From: Pancytospora philotis
Taxonomy: Eukaryota > Microsporidia
NCBI GenBank assembly: GCA_023647555.1
Contig: JALRLY010000268.1
Span: 1-64,000, forward strand
Reading direction: 5' to 3'
DNA length: 64,000 bases
How positions within the stretch are numbered: the first letter of the stretch is position 1; every line of letters begins with the position of its first letter. The position numbers and the translations under genes were made by a program. The notes beneath the pieces are model-generated. The model worked only from the letters and a program-made list of their open reading frames with translations. It was not told where the DNA came from and made no database searches. Shown here in pieces: positions 45,248 through 54,349 of this stretch.

Positions 45248-46459
45248 ATGAAGCGCTTCCTGACTAACCCGTCGGAATGCGTGTTCAACCCGCACGACAA
45301 CGTGGACGGCAACCTGGTGGCTGCGAAGGGCGACAGCATCGTCAAATCCGACGCCGTGCAGTACATGATTGTGGAGCTCCTCGGCGTGGGCACCTTCGGG
45401 CAGGTGTTCCGCTGCGTGAGCAACGAGGGCAACGAGGTCGCCATCAAGGTGGTGAAGGGCGCGAACAAGTACTACCAGTACGAGATGAACGAGGTGCGGA
45501 TCCTGAAGAAGTTCAAGGACGCGGGGCTGACCGACTACTTCGTCGAGCTGCACGACGCGTTCATTTACAAGAACCACCTCTGCATCGTGCTCGAGCTCCT
45601 CGGGAAGAACATGTACGACCTGGGCAAGATCCTGCGCTTCAACGGGATGGAGTTCTACAGCGTGCAGCAGATTCTGCGGCAGGTGCTGGAGGGCCTCGGC
45701 GTGCTGCACAGCATGGGCATCACGCACTGCGACATCAAGCCAGAGAACATCCTCGTGGCCGATTTCTACAGCGAGAAGATCAAAATTGTGGACTTCGGCT
45801 CGTCGACGACGCGGCCGCTCTCGACCGTCTACTACGTGCAGTCGCGCTACTACCGCGCGCCGGAGGTCATCCTCGGGATCCCGTACAGCATGGTGGTCGA
45901 CGTGTGGTCGCTCGGCTGCATCGCCTACGAGCTGCTCATGGGCCATCCGCTCTTTCCCGGGCGCGACAACGCCGACCAGATCTACCTCGTCCACGAGTTC
46001 TGCCCCGCGGGGCTGCCGCTCTTCATGCTTGAGCACGGCGCGCACTCCCACCACTACTTCAAGAAGGAGAGCGGCTTCTTCGGCCGCTACAACCCCAGCC
46101 CGGTGACGCTCCACGAGGTCGTCGGGCGCATCCGCGCGAAGTTCCACGGCGTCCCCGAGATCGAGCTCTTCATCGACCTCCTCGTGCAGATGCTCAACCC
46201 CTCGTACCTCGAGCGCCCGTCGCCGCGCGCGGTGCTGAGTCATCCGTTCTTCGAGATCTCGCGCCCCGTGCTCAACTCCCCGTTCCCGCGCGAGCGCCTG
46301 TCGCGCTCGTCCAGCGCGAAGAACACGGGCGGCGCGGGAAGAGCCCGGAAGATGTCCATGTACGATTACTCAAACACCCAGACCAGCACGCTGCCGCTGC
46401 AGCGCAAGGGCTCGGTCTACGACCCGTCCCTGGAGAATCGCGACAACTGCTTGCCCTAG
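45248..46459 (+). CDS. YAK1: Yak1/DYRK-family protein kinase
   Basis: This serine/threonine kinase of 403 residues has the glycine loop GVGTFGQVF (46-54), Lys67 in VAIK, a catalytic loop HCDIKPEN (160-167; the HCD form is typical of DYRK/Yak) and DFG (182-184). The activation segment SSTTRPLSTVYYVQSRYYRA-PE aligns Tyr196 with the autophosphorylated second tyrosine of DYRK YxY. A CMGC insert follows. The C-terminal tail (about 340-403) is serine-rich and contains two copies of RKxSxYD (RKMSMYD and RKGSVYD), plausible protein kinase A sites; yeast Yak1 opposes PKA. Doubled AT-boxes are at 45210-45217 and 45220-45227, with CCC near the ATG. Confidence 0.83.
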   Translation: MKRFLTNPSECVFNPHDNVDGNLVAAKGDSIVKSDAVQYMIVELLGVGTFGQVFRCVSNEGNEVAIKVVKGANKYYQYEMNEVRILKKFKDAGLTDYFVELHDAFIYKNHLCIVLELLGKNMYDLGKILRFNGMEFYSVQQILRQVLEGLGVLHSMGITHCDIKPENILVADFYSEKIKIVDFGSSTTRPLSTVYYVQSRYYRAPEVILGIPYSMVVDVWSLGCIAYELLMGHPLFPGRDNADQIYLVHEFCPAGLPLFMLEHGAHSHHYFKKESGFFGRYNPSPVTLHEVVGRIRAKFHGVPEIELFIDLLVQMLNPSYLERPSPRAVLSHPFFEISRPVLNSPFPRERLSRSSSAKNTGGAGRARKMSMYDYSNTQTSTLPLQRKGSVYDPSLENRDNCLP

Positions 46460-46644
46460 CCGGCTGCCTGCACAGCAAGAACGCGATTGTTGGGAAACAG
46501 AGCGCGATGCTGAGTCCGCGCGCATGCACGCCTGCTGCTGTTGCTTTGCTGTTACGGATATGCACAGCCGCCGCATCTAGTAAATACTTCTGAAAGCTGT
46601 ATTATGCCCAACGTTTTATTGAAAATCCACGGCGCGCTCCTGGC

Positions 46645-47478
46645 TCAGTGGCCGTCGTCCGCCACCAGCGACTTGAGGAGCGCGATCTCCTCGGCGTACT
46701 TATCGCCGTCGGGCGTTTCTAGCACCATCGGGATGTCCTCGAAGTGGCTGCTGTTCATGATGTACCGGAACGCCTCCAGGCCGATGTGGCCCTTCCCGAT
46801 CTGCTCGTGCCGGTCCTTGCGCGCGCCGAGCGGAAACTTGCTGTCGTTCAGATGCATGGCCTTGAGGTAGCCCAGCCCGACCGTCCGGTCGAACTGCTGC
46901 ATGGTCGCCTCGAAGGCCTCCGCGGTCCGGATATCGTAGCCGGCGGCGAACATGTGGCACGTGTCGAGCGTGACCCCGATGCGGCTCTTGTCGTCCACGC
47001 GCGCGATCATAAACGCCAACTCCTCGAAGGTCTTGCCGCACACGTTGCCCTGCCCGGCCATGTTCTCCAGCAGCACGACGACGTCCGCGACCTCGGCATG
47101 CGCCCTGTTTATCTGCGCAGCGATCGCCGCCAGCGCCTCGTCGCCGCGCTGCTTGACGTCGGAGCCGGGGTGGATGTTGTAGTAGCGAATCCCGAGCGCC
47201 TTGCAGCGCTGCATGTCGTCGATCAGGTTCGCGTAGCTCCGCTCGACGATCTCGGGGTTGGCGAGGTTCACGAGGTACGACCCGTGCGGCAGCAGCCGCT
47301 CCGGGTGCCGGACTTTGTCCTTGAAGTCCTGCACGGCGCTCTCCTCCAGCGGCTTCGTGGCCAGGCGCCGCTGGCTCTTGAGGAACAGCGCGCACGCCTC
47401 GCACTTAAGCCCTTCCATCTGCATCTGCAGCTTGCCCAGCCCCTTGGCGATGGACAGATGCGCACCCAGCAGCTTCAT
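46645..47478 (-). CDS. APN1: Endonuclease IV-type AP endonuclease (Apn1)
   Basis: This zinc enzyme cleaves abasic sites and 3'-blocked ends in base-excision repair. All metal-ligand blocks are visible in the 277-residue TIM barrel: LGAHLSIAKG, LPHGSYLVNLA, NIHPGSD, LLENMAGQGNVCG, TLDTCHMFAAGYD, MHLNDSKFPLGARKDRHEQI, GKGHIG and VLETPDG. The start at 47478 drops an unconvincing 17-residue extension; AGAATTT lies about 30 bp before it. The protein lacks the lysine-rich nuclear tail of yeast Apn1. Confidence 0.94.
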   Translation of the reverse strand: MKLLGAHLSIAKGLGKLQMQMEGLKCEACALFLKSQRRLATKPLEESAVQDFKDKVRHPERLLPHGSYLVNLANPEIVERSYANLIDDMQRCKALGIRYYNIHPGSDVKQRGDEALAAIAAQINRAHAEVADVVVLLENMAGQGNVCGKTFEELAFMIARVDDKSRIGVTLDTCHMFAAGYDIRTAEAFEATMQQFDRTVGLGYLKAMHLNDSKFPLGARKDRHEQIGKGHIGLEAFRYIMNSSHFEDIPMVLETPDGDKYAEEIALLKSLVADDGH

Positions 47479-47819
47479 GGTAGGGGCGGTCTCCAGCTGC
47501 TCAAATTCTCTTCCGACCGTGATTTGCATTCAGAATGCAGGGCCGGGCAGCATGCAAAGACCCGTTGTCAAGTAGCTCGCATGCAGTCTATCTGTCGTAC
47601 CGCCATCCGCTGTAACCTCGCCGCAGTGAAGCATCCGCATCTTCCCCATTAGTGCTTCGTGCTCATCCATTGACCCACTAAGCCAATCACTGCGGCCCAG
47701 GTACCTGCCGCCCGCTGGCCAATCGCGCCGCAGCCTGTTTGCCGCCCGCGCCTATAGACCGGCCACTGACCAATGGAGCAGCCGGCCACGAAAATATTGC
47801 GAAAGCCGCACCCCTTTGC
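47479..47819. other. Divergent gap between APN1 and the syntaxin
   Basis: It holds the leaders of both genes; AAAATATT at 47791-47798 belongs to the syntaxin. No other gene seen. Confidence 0.4.
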
Positions 47820-48647
47820 ATGCGGGACTTTCTGAAGCGTGCCGAGGAGATCAGCTCCAAGATACGCCGCCTGGAGGAATACGCCGACGAGATCCACATC
47901 TACATCGCGCAGAAGCAGAACAGCGTGCTCAACGAAAACGAGGAGGACGCGATCGACACGAAAATCGACGCGGCGACCGATCTCTTCACCGCGCTGAGCG
48001 TGAAGGTCAAGATGAGCATCAAGAAGGACCAGGACGAGACGCTCGACATGAAGCAGAAGGGCGGCAAGAAGGGCATCATCGAGACGCGCGAGCTGTACAA
48101 CTTCCGGCACAGCCGCGACCTGGCGAACGTCACGCGGAAGTACCAGAGCATCCAGTGCGAGTACAAGGAGAAGGAGAACGCGAAGCTGCGCGACACGTTC
48201 CTGATAGCGAACCCCGACGCGACGGAGGAGGACCTGCAGCTGCTGACCGACGGGATGCACGGCGAGGCGCAGCTGGCGTCCGCGTTCGCGCTCGGCTCCC
48301 GCTCGACGCAGGCCGTGCTGCTCCAGGCGAAGAACAGGAACAAGAAGATCGGCAAGATCGCCGAGAAGGTCGAGGTGCTCGTGCAGCTCCTCAAGGACAT
48401 AGACAGACTTGTGAAGAACACCCGGCCGAGCATAGACAACATTGCGCTGAACATGGAGTCGGCTGAGGCGCACACCACGAAGGCGGTGGGCCAGCTGACC
48501 GCCGCGGCCGCGTACCAGAGGCGCGCCATGTTCATCAAGCGCATAATATTCGCCGTGGTGATAGTGTGCATCATTCTTTTGGGACTGTACTTCTTTAGTG
48601 TCTTCTACAGGCGCCCGTCGAAAAAACTAGTTGGTGCTCGGCTATAA
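47820..48647 (+). CDS. SSO1: Plasma-membrane-type syntaxin (Qa-SNARE, Sso1-like)
   Basis: This is a tail-anchored Qa-SNARE of 275 residues. A three-helix Habc-like domain (1-160) contains RELYNFRHSRDLANVTRKYQ and ENAKLRDTFLIANPDATEED (compare the RxxxxxFRQxxxxRxxRQxxIVNPxAT pattern of syntaxin 1). The SNARE motif spans about 172-230, with a membrane anchor at 241-261 (RIIFAVVIVCIILLGLYFF). In an ungapped alignment the zero-layer glutamine (LVESQGEMIDRI) falls at Thr201 in LVKNTRPSIDNI, and Pro203 is two residues on. Unusually, about 14 residues follow the anchor. With SEC6 it would act in exocytosis. AT-box AAAATATT lies 21 bp before the ATG. Confidence 0.85.
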   Translation: MRDFLKRAEEISSKIRRLEEYADEIHIYIAQKQNSVLNENEEDAIDTKIDAATDLFTALSVKVKMSIKKDQDETLDMKQKGGKKGIIETRELYNFRHSRDLANVTRKYQSIQCEYKEKENAKLRDTFLIANPDATEEDLQLLTDGMHGEAQLASAFALGSRSTQAVLLQAKNRNKKIGKIAEKVEVLVQLLKDIDRLVKNTRPSIDNIALNMESAEAHTTKAVGQLTAAAAYQRRAMFIKRIIFAVVIVCIILLGLYFFSVFYRRPSKKLVGARL

Positions 48648-49247
48648 TGAAGAGCGCAGGCCGTGGAGCGCGATGAGTATGTACGAATAAGTAAATTGCT
48701 CGTGTATTTGGGTTTTCTGCCGCGTGTCGATGGATGACGTGTTGTTTGTTGCGCTATAAAAATGCACGCCGTAACGCAGCCGTCCTTGCGCAGGGGTCTT
48801 TACCAATGACGGCTTACGGAGGTAGATTGGATGCTAGATCCGGAAATCCGAATGATGGCAGAACGGTGGGTCTTCCGTGGCCCAAGCCGCGTGCGGCAAT
48901 ACTGGCAACCGCAGCTGTGTGCTATTTTATAATTCAATGGTGTATTATGCACGATCCAGTTCTTGTGCTGTGTCCGTGCTTTGTTTAAAAGCGTGCAGTG
49001 CATATTTGCGCTCGGTTTCAACTATTAGTGGCATTGCCACAGCTGCTGCCTAAGAAACGAAACGCCACCAATACTCCTGCAACTTCGCTGTGTAAGCGCA
49101 ACGCAAACTAATTTTTCTGATGATAAACTATGGCTGTAATAATTCTGTCAACTTCTTAATAGCGCGCTTTAAACTCCCAGTGCAGACAGAAACGCGCTCG
49201 GACGCGCCTGTACAAGTAAAACTGGTCAGTTACGATAATTTATTCTT
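48648..49247. ncRNA. Candidate structured RNA in a 600-bp convergent gap
   Basis: The gap lies between two 3' ends, so no protein-gene promoter is expected in it. A TATA box (TATAAAAA, 48755-48762) is followed by a compound hairpin: CCGTAA (48769-48774) with TTACGG (48814-48819), and inside it GCCGTC (48779-48784) with GACGGC (48808-48813), with a 4-nt bulge on one side. Further short hairpins follow, such as ACGG/CCGT and GCCG/CGGC around 48860-48900. I tried RNase P, SRP, U2, U3 and U6 signatures and could not establish any. The boundaries and strand are uncertain, the plus strand being favoured by the TATA orientation. Confidence 0.35.
48755..48762 (+). promoter_or_regulatory. TATA box in the convergent gap
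   Basis: TATAAAAA, with no protein start codon of quality downstream. It is the best promoter candidate for the putative RNA. Confidence 0.35.
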
Positions 49248-51608
49248 TCATACGTCCACCGCCTCTTCCGGCTCTATGGAGTCCTCCAAGCGGCACATCG
49301 TGACGACGCCGTCGGTGGTGCCGATGCTGTACTGCCCCGGGAACGACGGCTCGAACTCGGCCTCTGGGTCCGTGTCCGTGAGCAAAATGACCTGCTTCTC
49401 GATGCGCGAGAAGATCTTCCGGAGGTTGTACAGCTTGTAGCCCTTGCTGTCTGTGAGCTGGCGCACGTGCTCCTCGTAGGTGTCCGAGTCGATCTCCTTC
49501 GCCAGCAGCTGCAGCGTGAAGCGCCGCACCTCCGCCAGCCGGTCAGGCACGTGGAAGTCCGCCTGGTAGCCGATGGCCACGGCGGCGGGGTTCGAGTGCA
49601 GCGGCTCGAAGTGCATCTCCTGCAGCTCCGCGAGCCGCATGTACACGGTGAGCACGTACAGACAGAGCGCGTAGTAGTCAAAGTGGGTGGTGAAGATCGA
49701 CCCCTCGGTGGTCAGCCTGGCCAGCACGCTGTCGAAGAAGGCCATCTGCTTCTCCACCGATATCTTGCGGCACCCGATGTTCTCGTTGGTCGTCGCCAGC
49801 GTGCGGTACAGGTCCCTGATGAACTCGAGCACGGACGGGTCGCTGGGCCGCGCAGAGAAGGGCGTGCAAGACTCGGCGTGCACGTTCCGCAGCGCGATGA
49901 CGGCACGCTCGTCGGCCTTGAAGAGCACACCGCGCGTATCGTACGCCTTGTAGTAGTTCTCGTCCACCACGCAGCGCCAGAATTTCTTTCTTCTGCGGTG
50001 CAGCGCGAGGTTCTCCTTGTAGACCTTGTGCAGCCGCTTGAGCACGACCGGAATCGCGCGCCGCGGGTTCGCCAGGATCGCCTCCAGCACCTCGCTGCTC
50101 TTCGACTCGTACACGCGCCGGAACGTCTCCTTGATGAGCGCAGCGGACATCTCGATGTCGTCCATGTCCAGCCGCGACTCGCCCATGTGCGTGTACAGCT
50201 CCTCGAGCTTGCTGATCAGGTACTTCAGCCGGTCCAGGTGCAGGTCGCTCTCGGAGCGCTCGTCGTTCACGCGCGCCAGCAGCTCCTCGGAGCTGTTCTT
50301 GTGCCGGAACACGTAGCTGTCCTCAGACTCGAGGATCGACACGCTCACGCACATGTTGTTCAGCACCTCGCGCGCAAGCGGGGCGCCGGTCCCGAGCGTG
50401 ATCGGCGCGGGGTAGATCTTGTAGGAGCCCACCTTCTCGTAGTCCTTGAACCTCTTGATGTCGTAGCAGCCGGTGGGCTCCTCGTACTTGATGAAGGCCT
50501 TGAACGCCCGCATGCTCTCCTTGTCGCCGATGATCGGCTCGAGCATGAAGATGAGATCGTCGAGGCCGATGAAGTTCTGGTTGTAGAAGTTGAGGATGCG
50601 GAGGAAGTCCTCGAGCACGCCCTTCGCCGACAGCACGTCCTTGACGCCCCGCAGCGGGTCGGCATCGCCCGCCACGGCCGCCTCGCCGGTCGGGCGGAAG
50701 TTGCGCTCGAAGCGCTCGATGAGCTCGGGCGTGTCGACAAGCAGCGCGGAGACGTGGCTCAGCAGCTTGTCGAAGCCGTTCTTGGAGTTCTGCAGCAGCT
50801 CGATGAACTGCCGGTACACAATCGGCTTGGCCGCGTACTTCCGCTTCACGAGCTGGATGAAGTCGTTCGCCATCTGCTGCTTGGAGCCGTCGGCGTCGCA
50901 GCTCCCGGGCTGCGGCTGCTTGCTCTTCGGCGAGTGCTGCACAGGTGACGGCGGCATCGACGAGCGCGCCATGTAATGCGGCGGCGGCATGGGCACCGCG
51001 GGGCGGCCGAGCGGCATCGCGCCCGGCGGCGCCATCCGGCCCATCGGCATCTGCTGCGCGGCGTAGCCCTGCATGCGGTACGGCGGGTACTTCTCGCGCT
51101 CGCGCTCAGGCACGGGCGGCGCCGCGTAGCTGCGGCCCTCGCTGTAGCGCAGGTGGTTCGGCAGATACTCGTCGAACTGCCGCACGAGAAAGGGCTTCTC
51201 CTTGAAGAGAATGCGCACCGCCTTGCAGACCTCGTCGGCATCGATCTTGCCGAACTTGAAGTCGCGCATCGTCTCGAGGAAGCTGTCGTACACGGGCAGC
51301 GACTCGGCGTACTCCTCCTTGATCCGGTTCAGAAACACCATCGCATCGGTCAAGTCGGAGTCCTCGGACATGCCCGTGCGCGCGGCCCCGTGCATCGGGC
51401 CCTGGCGCATCATGTGCTCGGCGCCCGGCCGCGGCGCCATCCCCGCCTGCGCCATCCCGGACGGGTAGTAGCGCATCGGCGGCGCGCCCGCGTCCGGGAA
51501 CTCCTCCACGCTCCTGCCCGGCTTCTCGTCGCTGCTCGGGTACGCCCCCGGCCTCTTCCTTCCCTCGTTCTCGGAGCTGACGTACATCTTATCCTGATCA
51601 CTCGACAT
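49248..51608 (-). CDS. SIN3: Sin3 histone deacetylase corepressor
   Basis: Sin3 is the scaffold of Rpd3-type deacetylase complexes. In 786 residues the order is: a disordered Met/Pro/Gly/Arg-rich N-terminus; PAH1 (DAMVFLNRIKEEYAESLPVY-DSFLETM, about 89-150); a proline/methionine linker; PAH2 (DFIQLVKRKYAAKPIVYRQF, about 250-310); a degenerate PAH3-like unit; and the Sin3 interaction/HID domain. The HID contains KVGSYKIYPAPITLGTG, REVLNNMCVSV, SEDSYVFRHKN and DERSESDLHLDRL, closely matching SYRxLPxx, REVLND, EDSxFVxxKKNxYEE and EDERxExD. The AT-box A5T5 (51662-51671) is 53 bp from the ATG. The chain is half the length of yeast Sin3. Confidence 0.9.
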   Translation of the reverse strand: MSSDQDKMYVSSENEGRKRPGAYPSSDEKPGRSVEEFPDAGAPPMRYYPSGMAQAGMAPRPGAEHMMRQGPMHGAARTGMSEDSDLTDAMVFLNRIKEEYAESLPVYDSFLETMRDFKFGKIDADEVCKAVRILFKEKPFLVRQFDEYLPNHLRYSEGRSYAAPPVPEREREKYPPYRMQGYAAQQMPMGRMAPPGAMPLGRPAVPMPPPHYMARSSMPPSPVQHSPKSKQPQPGSCDADGSKQQMANDFIQLVKRKYAAKPIVYRQFIELLQNSKNGFDKLLSHVSALLVDTPELIERFERNFRPTGEAAVAGDADPLRGVKDVLSAKGVLEDFLRILNFYNQNFIGLDDLIFMLEPIIGDKESMRAFKAFIKYEEPTGCYDIKRFKDYEKVGSYKIYPAPITLGTGAPLAREVLNNMCVSVSILESEDSYVFRHKNSSEELLARVNDERSESDLHLDRLKYLISKLEELYTHMGESRLDMDDIEMSAALIKETFRRVYESKSSEVLEAILANPRRAIPVVLKRLHKVYKENLALHRRRKKFWRCVVDENYYKAYDTRGVLFKADERAVIALRNVHAESCTPFSARPSDPSVLEFIRDLYRTLATTNENIGCRKISVEKQMAFFDSVLARLTTEGSIFTTHFDYYALCLYVLTVYMRLAELQEMHFEPLHSNPAAVAIGYQADFHVPDRLAEVRRFTLQLLAKEIDSDTYEEHVRQLTDSKGYKLYNLRKIFSRIEKQVILLTDTDPEAEFEPSFPGQYSIGTTDGVVTMCRLEDSIEPEEAVDV

Positions 51609-51983
51609 GAGGGGCTCGGATTATCACAAGTACACGAACTAATATAGTGCGATTAGAGAGTAAAAATTTTTGGGATCAGCGCTGTCGTGGCGCGCCGCAG
51701 CGCGGGCGGCGGCGTATCCGCTCCGTGGGCCGGCGTGTGCGGCGATGCGTCCGTGTGTATTTTTATCTGCGGGCCGTTTTTGCTGGAGCTTTTCGTGCTC
51801 CGTGTCGTTTCAGCTCGCGCGCATTTGGTATGTCTGCAGGCTGGCCTGCATCACTCCGGCCATTGTCTCCCACAGTAGCCGGTTTTCTGGCGCGTGCCGG
51901 CCCACGGCGCGGGATCGGCGTCGACCGGCTGACAAAGAAGCAGAAGATGAGTGAGCTGCGCTTAACTAATATTTTTTATTGAA
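51609..51983. other. Leader of SIN3 and 3' side of the first lectin gene
   Basis: The gap contains the SIN3 AT-box at 51662-51671 and AT-rich sequence near 51965-51980. No further gene seen. Confidence 0.4.
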
Positions 51984-52502
51984 CTAAAAGTGGTACGGGC
52001 TTCTAAATATAGGCGGCTGCGGAATCATGGGTGGTTGTATAACCATGGGCCTAGCCCCTCCTCTCTCGAAGTCTTCCCTTTCAATCACCCTGAACATCTG
52101 CATCGGGCTGTGCGACATGCAGGGGGTGAATCCCAGCCTAACTTCCTCCTTGAGCTCGTTATCCAGCAGCGTCAGGCACATGCCGCCGTGCATCACCCGC
52201 ACTTTTTTGTCTATGTCCTGCAGCGTGAAGATCGACTCGCCCGAGCTCTCATGCGTACACGGGCCAACCTGCCCGGGATTGCTAGAGCTGTCGCAGAGCA
52301 GCTGTTTGCCGGTACGGAAATGCACGCTCTGGTCTGGTATATTGAACTCGACATCCGCTAGGCTTTTGCGCTGCAGCGCCCTGTTGACGCCCCTGAAGCC
52401 ATTTTCTGTCGCCACCACCTGGCGATCGGGCATGGTCCACGGCGTGAAGATCTTTCCCCCGAGCACCCCGGCGCTGTATATAAGCAGCCCAGAGATTCGC
52501 AT
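51984..52502 (-). CDS. Secreted ricin-B-type lectin-like protein 1
   Basis: The 172-residue protein starts with a signal peptide (MRISGLLIYSAGVLG). The rest fits a diverged beta-trefoil: strand-turn units with cysteine pairs, such as GKQLLCDSSSNPGQVGPC and HGGMCLTLLDNELKEEVRLG followed by FTPC and a hydrophobic FRVI. These resemble the CLxxxxxxxxxxVxLxxCxxxxxQxW repeat of ricin-B lectins. Microsporidia are known to encode secreted or spore-associated proteins of this fold. The C-terminal tail is proline-rich (QPPMIPQPP). The start at 52502 drops an upstream extension with no start signal. A CAATAAAA element (52523-52530, minus strand) lies 20 bp up. Sugar-binding residues cannot be judged. 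Confidence 0.65.
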   Translation of the reverse strand: MRISGLLIYSAGVLGGKIFTPWTMPDRQVVATENGFRGVNRALQRKSLADVEFNIPDQSVHFRTGKQLLCDSSSNPGQVGPCTHESSGESIFTLQDIDKKVRVMHGGMCLTLLDNELKEEVRLGFTPCMSHSPMQMFRVIEREDFERGGARPMVIQPPMIPQPPIFRSPYHF

Positions 52503-52931
52503 GTGCTGGAGCCATGCGCTGGTTTTATTGCGTGTCGGACTTTGAAACGCTTCTGCTTCAGCCGCTGATTGGCCCGGTCGGGCGTTGCAGAGGCACAAAC
52601 AGTGGCGCGACAAACAGCACTTAGCTGGCGTGCGCTTCCTTACATGCAACTGCTGGTCCTGTCTTCACTTATTCGTCTTTACGTTCTCATGCCAGCGCTG
52701 TAGCGCCCGAACAATCGCTGAGAGGCAGTTCTAAGGCGGTGGTTTCGTAGCCTTGCTGCACGTTATACAGGCAGCGCTTAGTTCGGGCCTGCACTCTGCA
52801 GTGCGCCAAGCTCGCACTTTTTTATGACTAGCGCGCTATGCAGTGGCGTATCCAAAGTATTTTTGACTAAATTCAGAAACGTTTTAAACTGTTTATTTGC
52901 CGTGTAGAAAAGGCAGTAGTTGGTAAACAGC
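52503..52931. other. Shared divergent promoter of two lectin genes
   Basis: This 429-bp gap lies between ricin-B-like gene 1 (left) and the L-type lectin (right). TATA-like sequence is at 52523-52530 (minus strand) and AT-rich sequence at 52858-52900 (plus strand). There is no AAAATTTT box. Confidence 0.45.
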
Positions 52932-54143
52932 ATGCTCGGCGCGCTCTTTGCCAGTCTCCTGCATCTGCACAGCTCGCCCGCCGATGCCAAGGCGCACAAC
53001 TTGGGCGTGACTGAACGGCTCGTCGACGGCATCCGCTACTTCGTCGGCACGAAGGACAGCAGCATTGAGATACAGAACGTGGTAGAAAAGAACGAGCGGC
53101 TGTACATGCGGAGCGGGCTCGAGACCCATGCGCTCATGCGCTGGGAGAACCCGTGCGCGACCGACAACTGGGCATTCTCATTCGCGTTCAACAAGCCGCA
53201 CCTGGCCAGCGACGAGATTGCGGGCATCTACCTGCGCTACACCGCGGAGCCGCAGCTCATCGGCAACTTCAAGGGCGGAGCCTCTGTCTACGACGGGCTG
53301 ATGCTCGGCTTCGAAATGCACGGCGCCGTGCCCAGCGTTGCGTACGCGATGAACAAAGGAAAGGACTACGACGCGGCCGCGGCCAAGAAGGTGGTGAGCT
53401 ACGATGAGATCACGCCTGCGCGGCTCAGGGACGTAGAGGACCTCACGTTCAAGATCATCAGCACGAGCAAGAACCTGAAGGTGGAGGTGTACGGCGGCGA
53501 CGAGTTGATCTACGACAACTTCCGCGTGTACACCACCGGCGAGCTCGGCGTGAACAAGGCGGGCGGCTACTTCTCGATAGTGGCCAACTACGCCGGCGTG
53601 TCTTCTGCCAAGGCTTTCGAGCTCAGGTCCGCGGAGCTGTTCGAGAGGGCCGAGGGCACCGACTATGCCACGGCCAAGTCCCACACCAAGGCCCTCAGCA
53701 AGCGCCTGCGGCCGATCGAGGATATCAACCACCACGACGTCGATACTACGATGCTTATCCACCATGGCGAGGCCGCCATACACTCGGTGAAGACGCTGCT
53801 CGGCGACCTGCCCGACACCAAGCTGATCGTGATGCACGGAGAAGTCTCGCAGCAGCTCCATGCGCTGGACGCGCAGCTCAACAGGCTCGAGGAGGCGCTC
53901 GGGAAGCGCGCCAAGAGCGGGCTGAGCAGCGCGCGGCTCAACGCGTTCGACCTCAGGATCAAGAGGATCCAGCGGTCGGTGAGCGACTTCCAGTTCTTCG
54001 TGCGGGAGAAGCTGCAGGAGCGCGCTCCGCAAGGCAGCTCCGTGCTCGAGCATCTTGTCTTCGCCGGCGGCGTTCTCGCACTGTACATCCTCGCAAGCAG
54101 AGAGCTCTCAGCGCTGCGAGCCGTACAAAACTTCAATAAATGA
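52932..54143 (+). CDS. L-type (ERGIC-53/Emp47-like) cargo lectin
   Basis: The chain is a type I membrane protein of 403 residues. It has a signal peptide (about 1-20, MLGALFASLLHLHSSPADA) and a leguminous-type lectin sandwich (about 25-220) with NWAFSFAFNKPH, GIYLRYTAEPQ, YDGLMLGFEMHG and a YDNFRVYTTGELGV strand. A coiled-coil stalk follows (LHALDAQLNRLEEALGKR), then a transmembrane segment near residue 375 (VLEHLVFAGGVLALYILA) and a short cytosolic tail. ERGIC-53 relatives carry glycoproteins from ER to Golgi. The tail ends FNK, without KKxx retrieval or FF export signals. The last two codons and stop form AATAAATGA, so the poly(A) signal is inside the coding end. Confidence 0.75.
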   Translation: MLGALFASLLHLHSSPADAKAHNLGVTERLVDGIRYFVGTKDSSIEIQNVVEKNERLYMRSGLETHALMRWENPCATDNWAFSFAFNKPHLASDEIAGIYLRYTAEPQLIGNFKGGASVYDGLMLGFEMHGAVPSVAYAMNKGKDYDAAAAKKVVSYDEITPARLRDVEDLTFKIISTSKNLKVEVYGGDELIYDNFRVYTTGELGVNKAGGYFSIVANYAGVSSAKAFELRSAELFERAEGTDYATAKSHTKALSKRLRPIEDINHHDVDTTMLIHHGEAAIHSVKTLLGDLPDTKLIVMHGEVSQQLHALDAQLNRLEEALGKRAKSGLSSARLNAFDLRIKRIQRSVSDFQFFVREKLQERAPQGSSVLEHLVFAGGVLALYILASRELSALRAVQNFNK

Positions 54144-54349
54144 GAGTATTGCTAGAAAATACCGTATTTTCAATTTTAAATGACCGGATGCTTCAGTTTT
54201 AACTGCCCAGATGCTCCAGCAAAACCACAACGCAGGTGGAGAAGCAAACACAGGGCAAAAATAGAATGCTGCACGGAATAGCGCATACGCCAAGGAAGCA
54301 CAGCAGCTACGCGCAGAAATACAAATTGGCCTCCACTAAGCTGTTATAT

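Noticed and set aside
48845..48856. A GGAAATCC string taken as a possible RNase P CR-I element
   Set aside because: It does not fit the GNAANNUC pattern, and no matching CR-V segment was found, so the RNA was left unnamed.
48734..48988. An 84-codon frame with a hydrophobic stretch in the convergent gap
   Set aside because: It overlaps the TATA box and hairpins, has no start signal, and the codon pattern is random.
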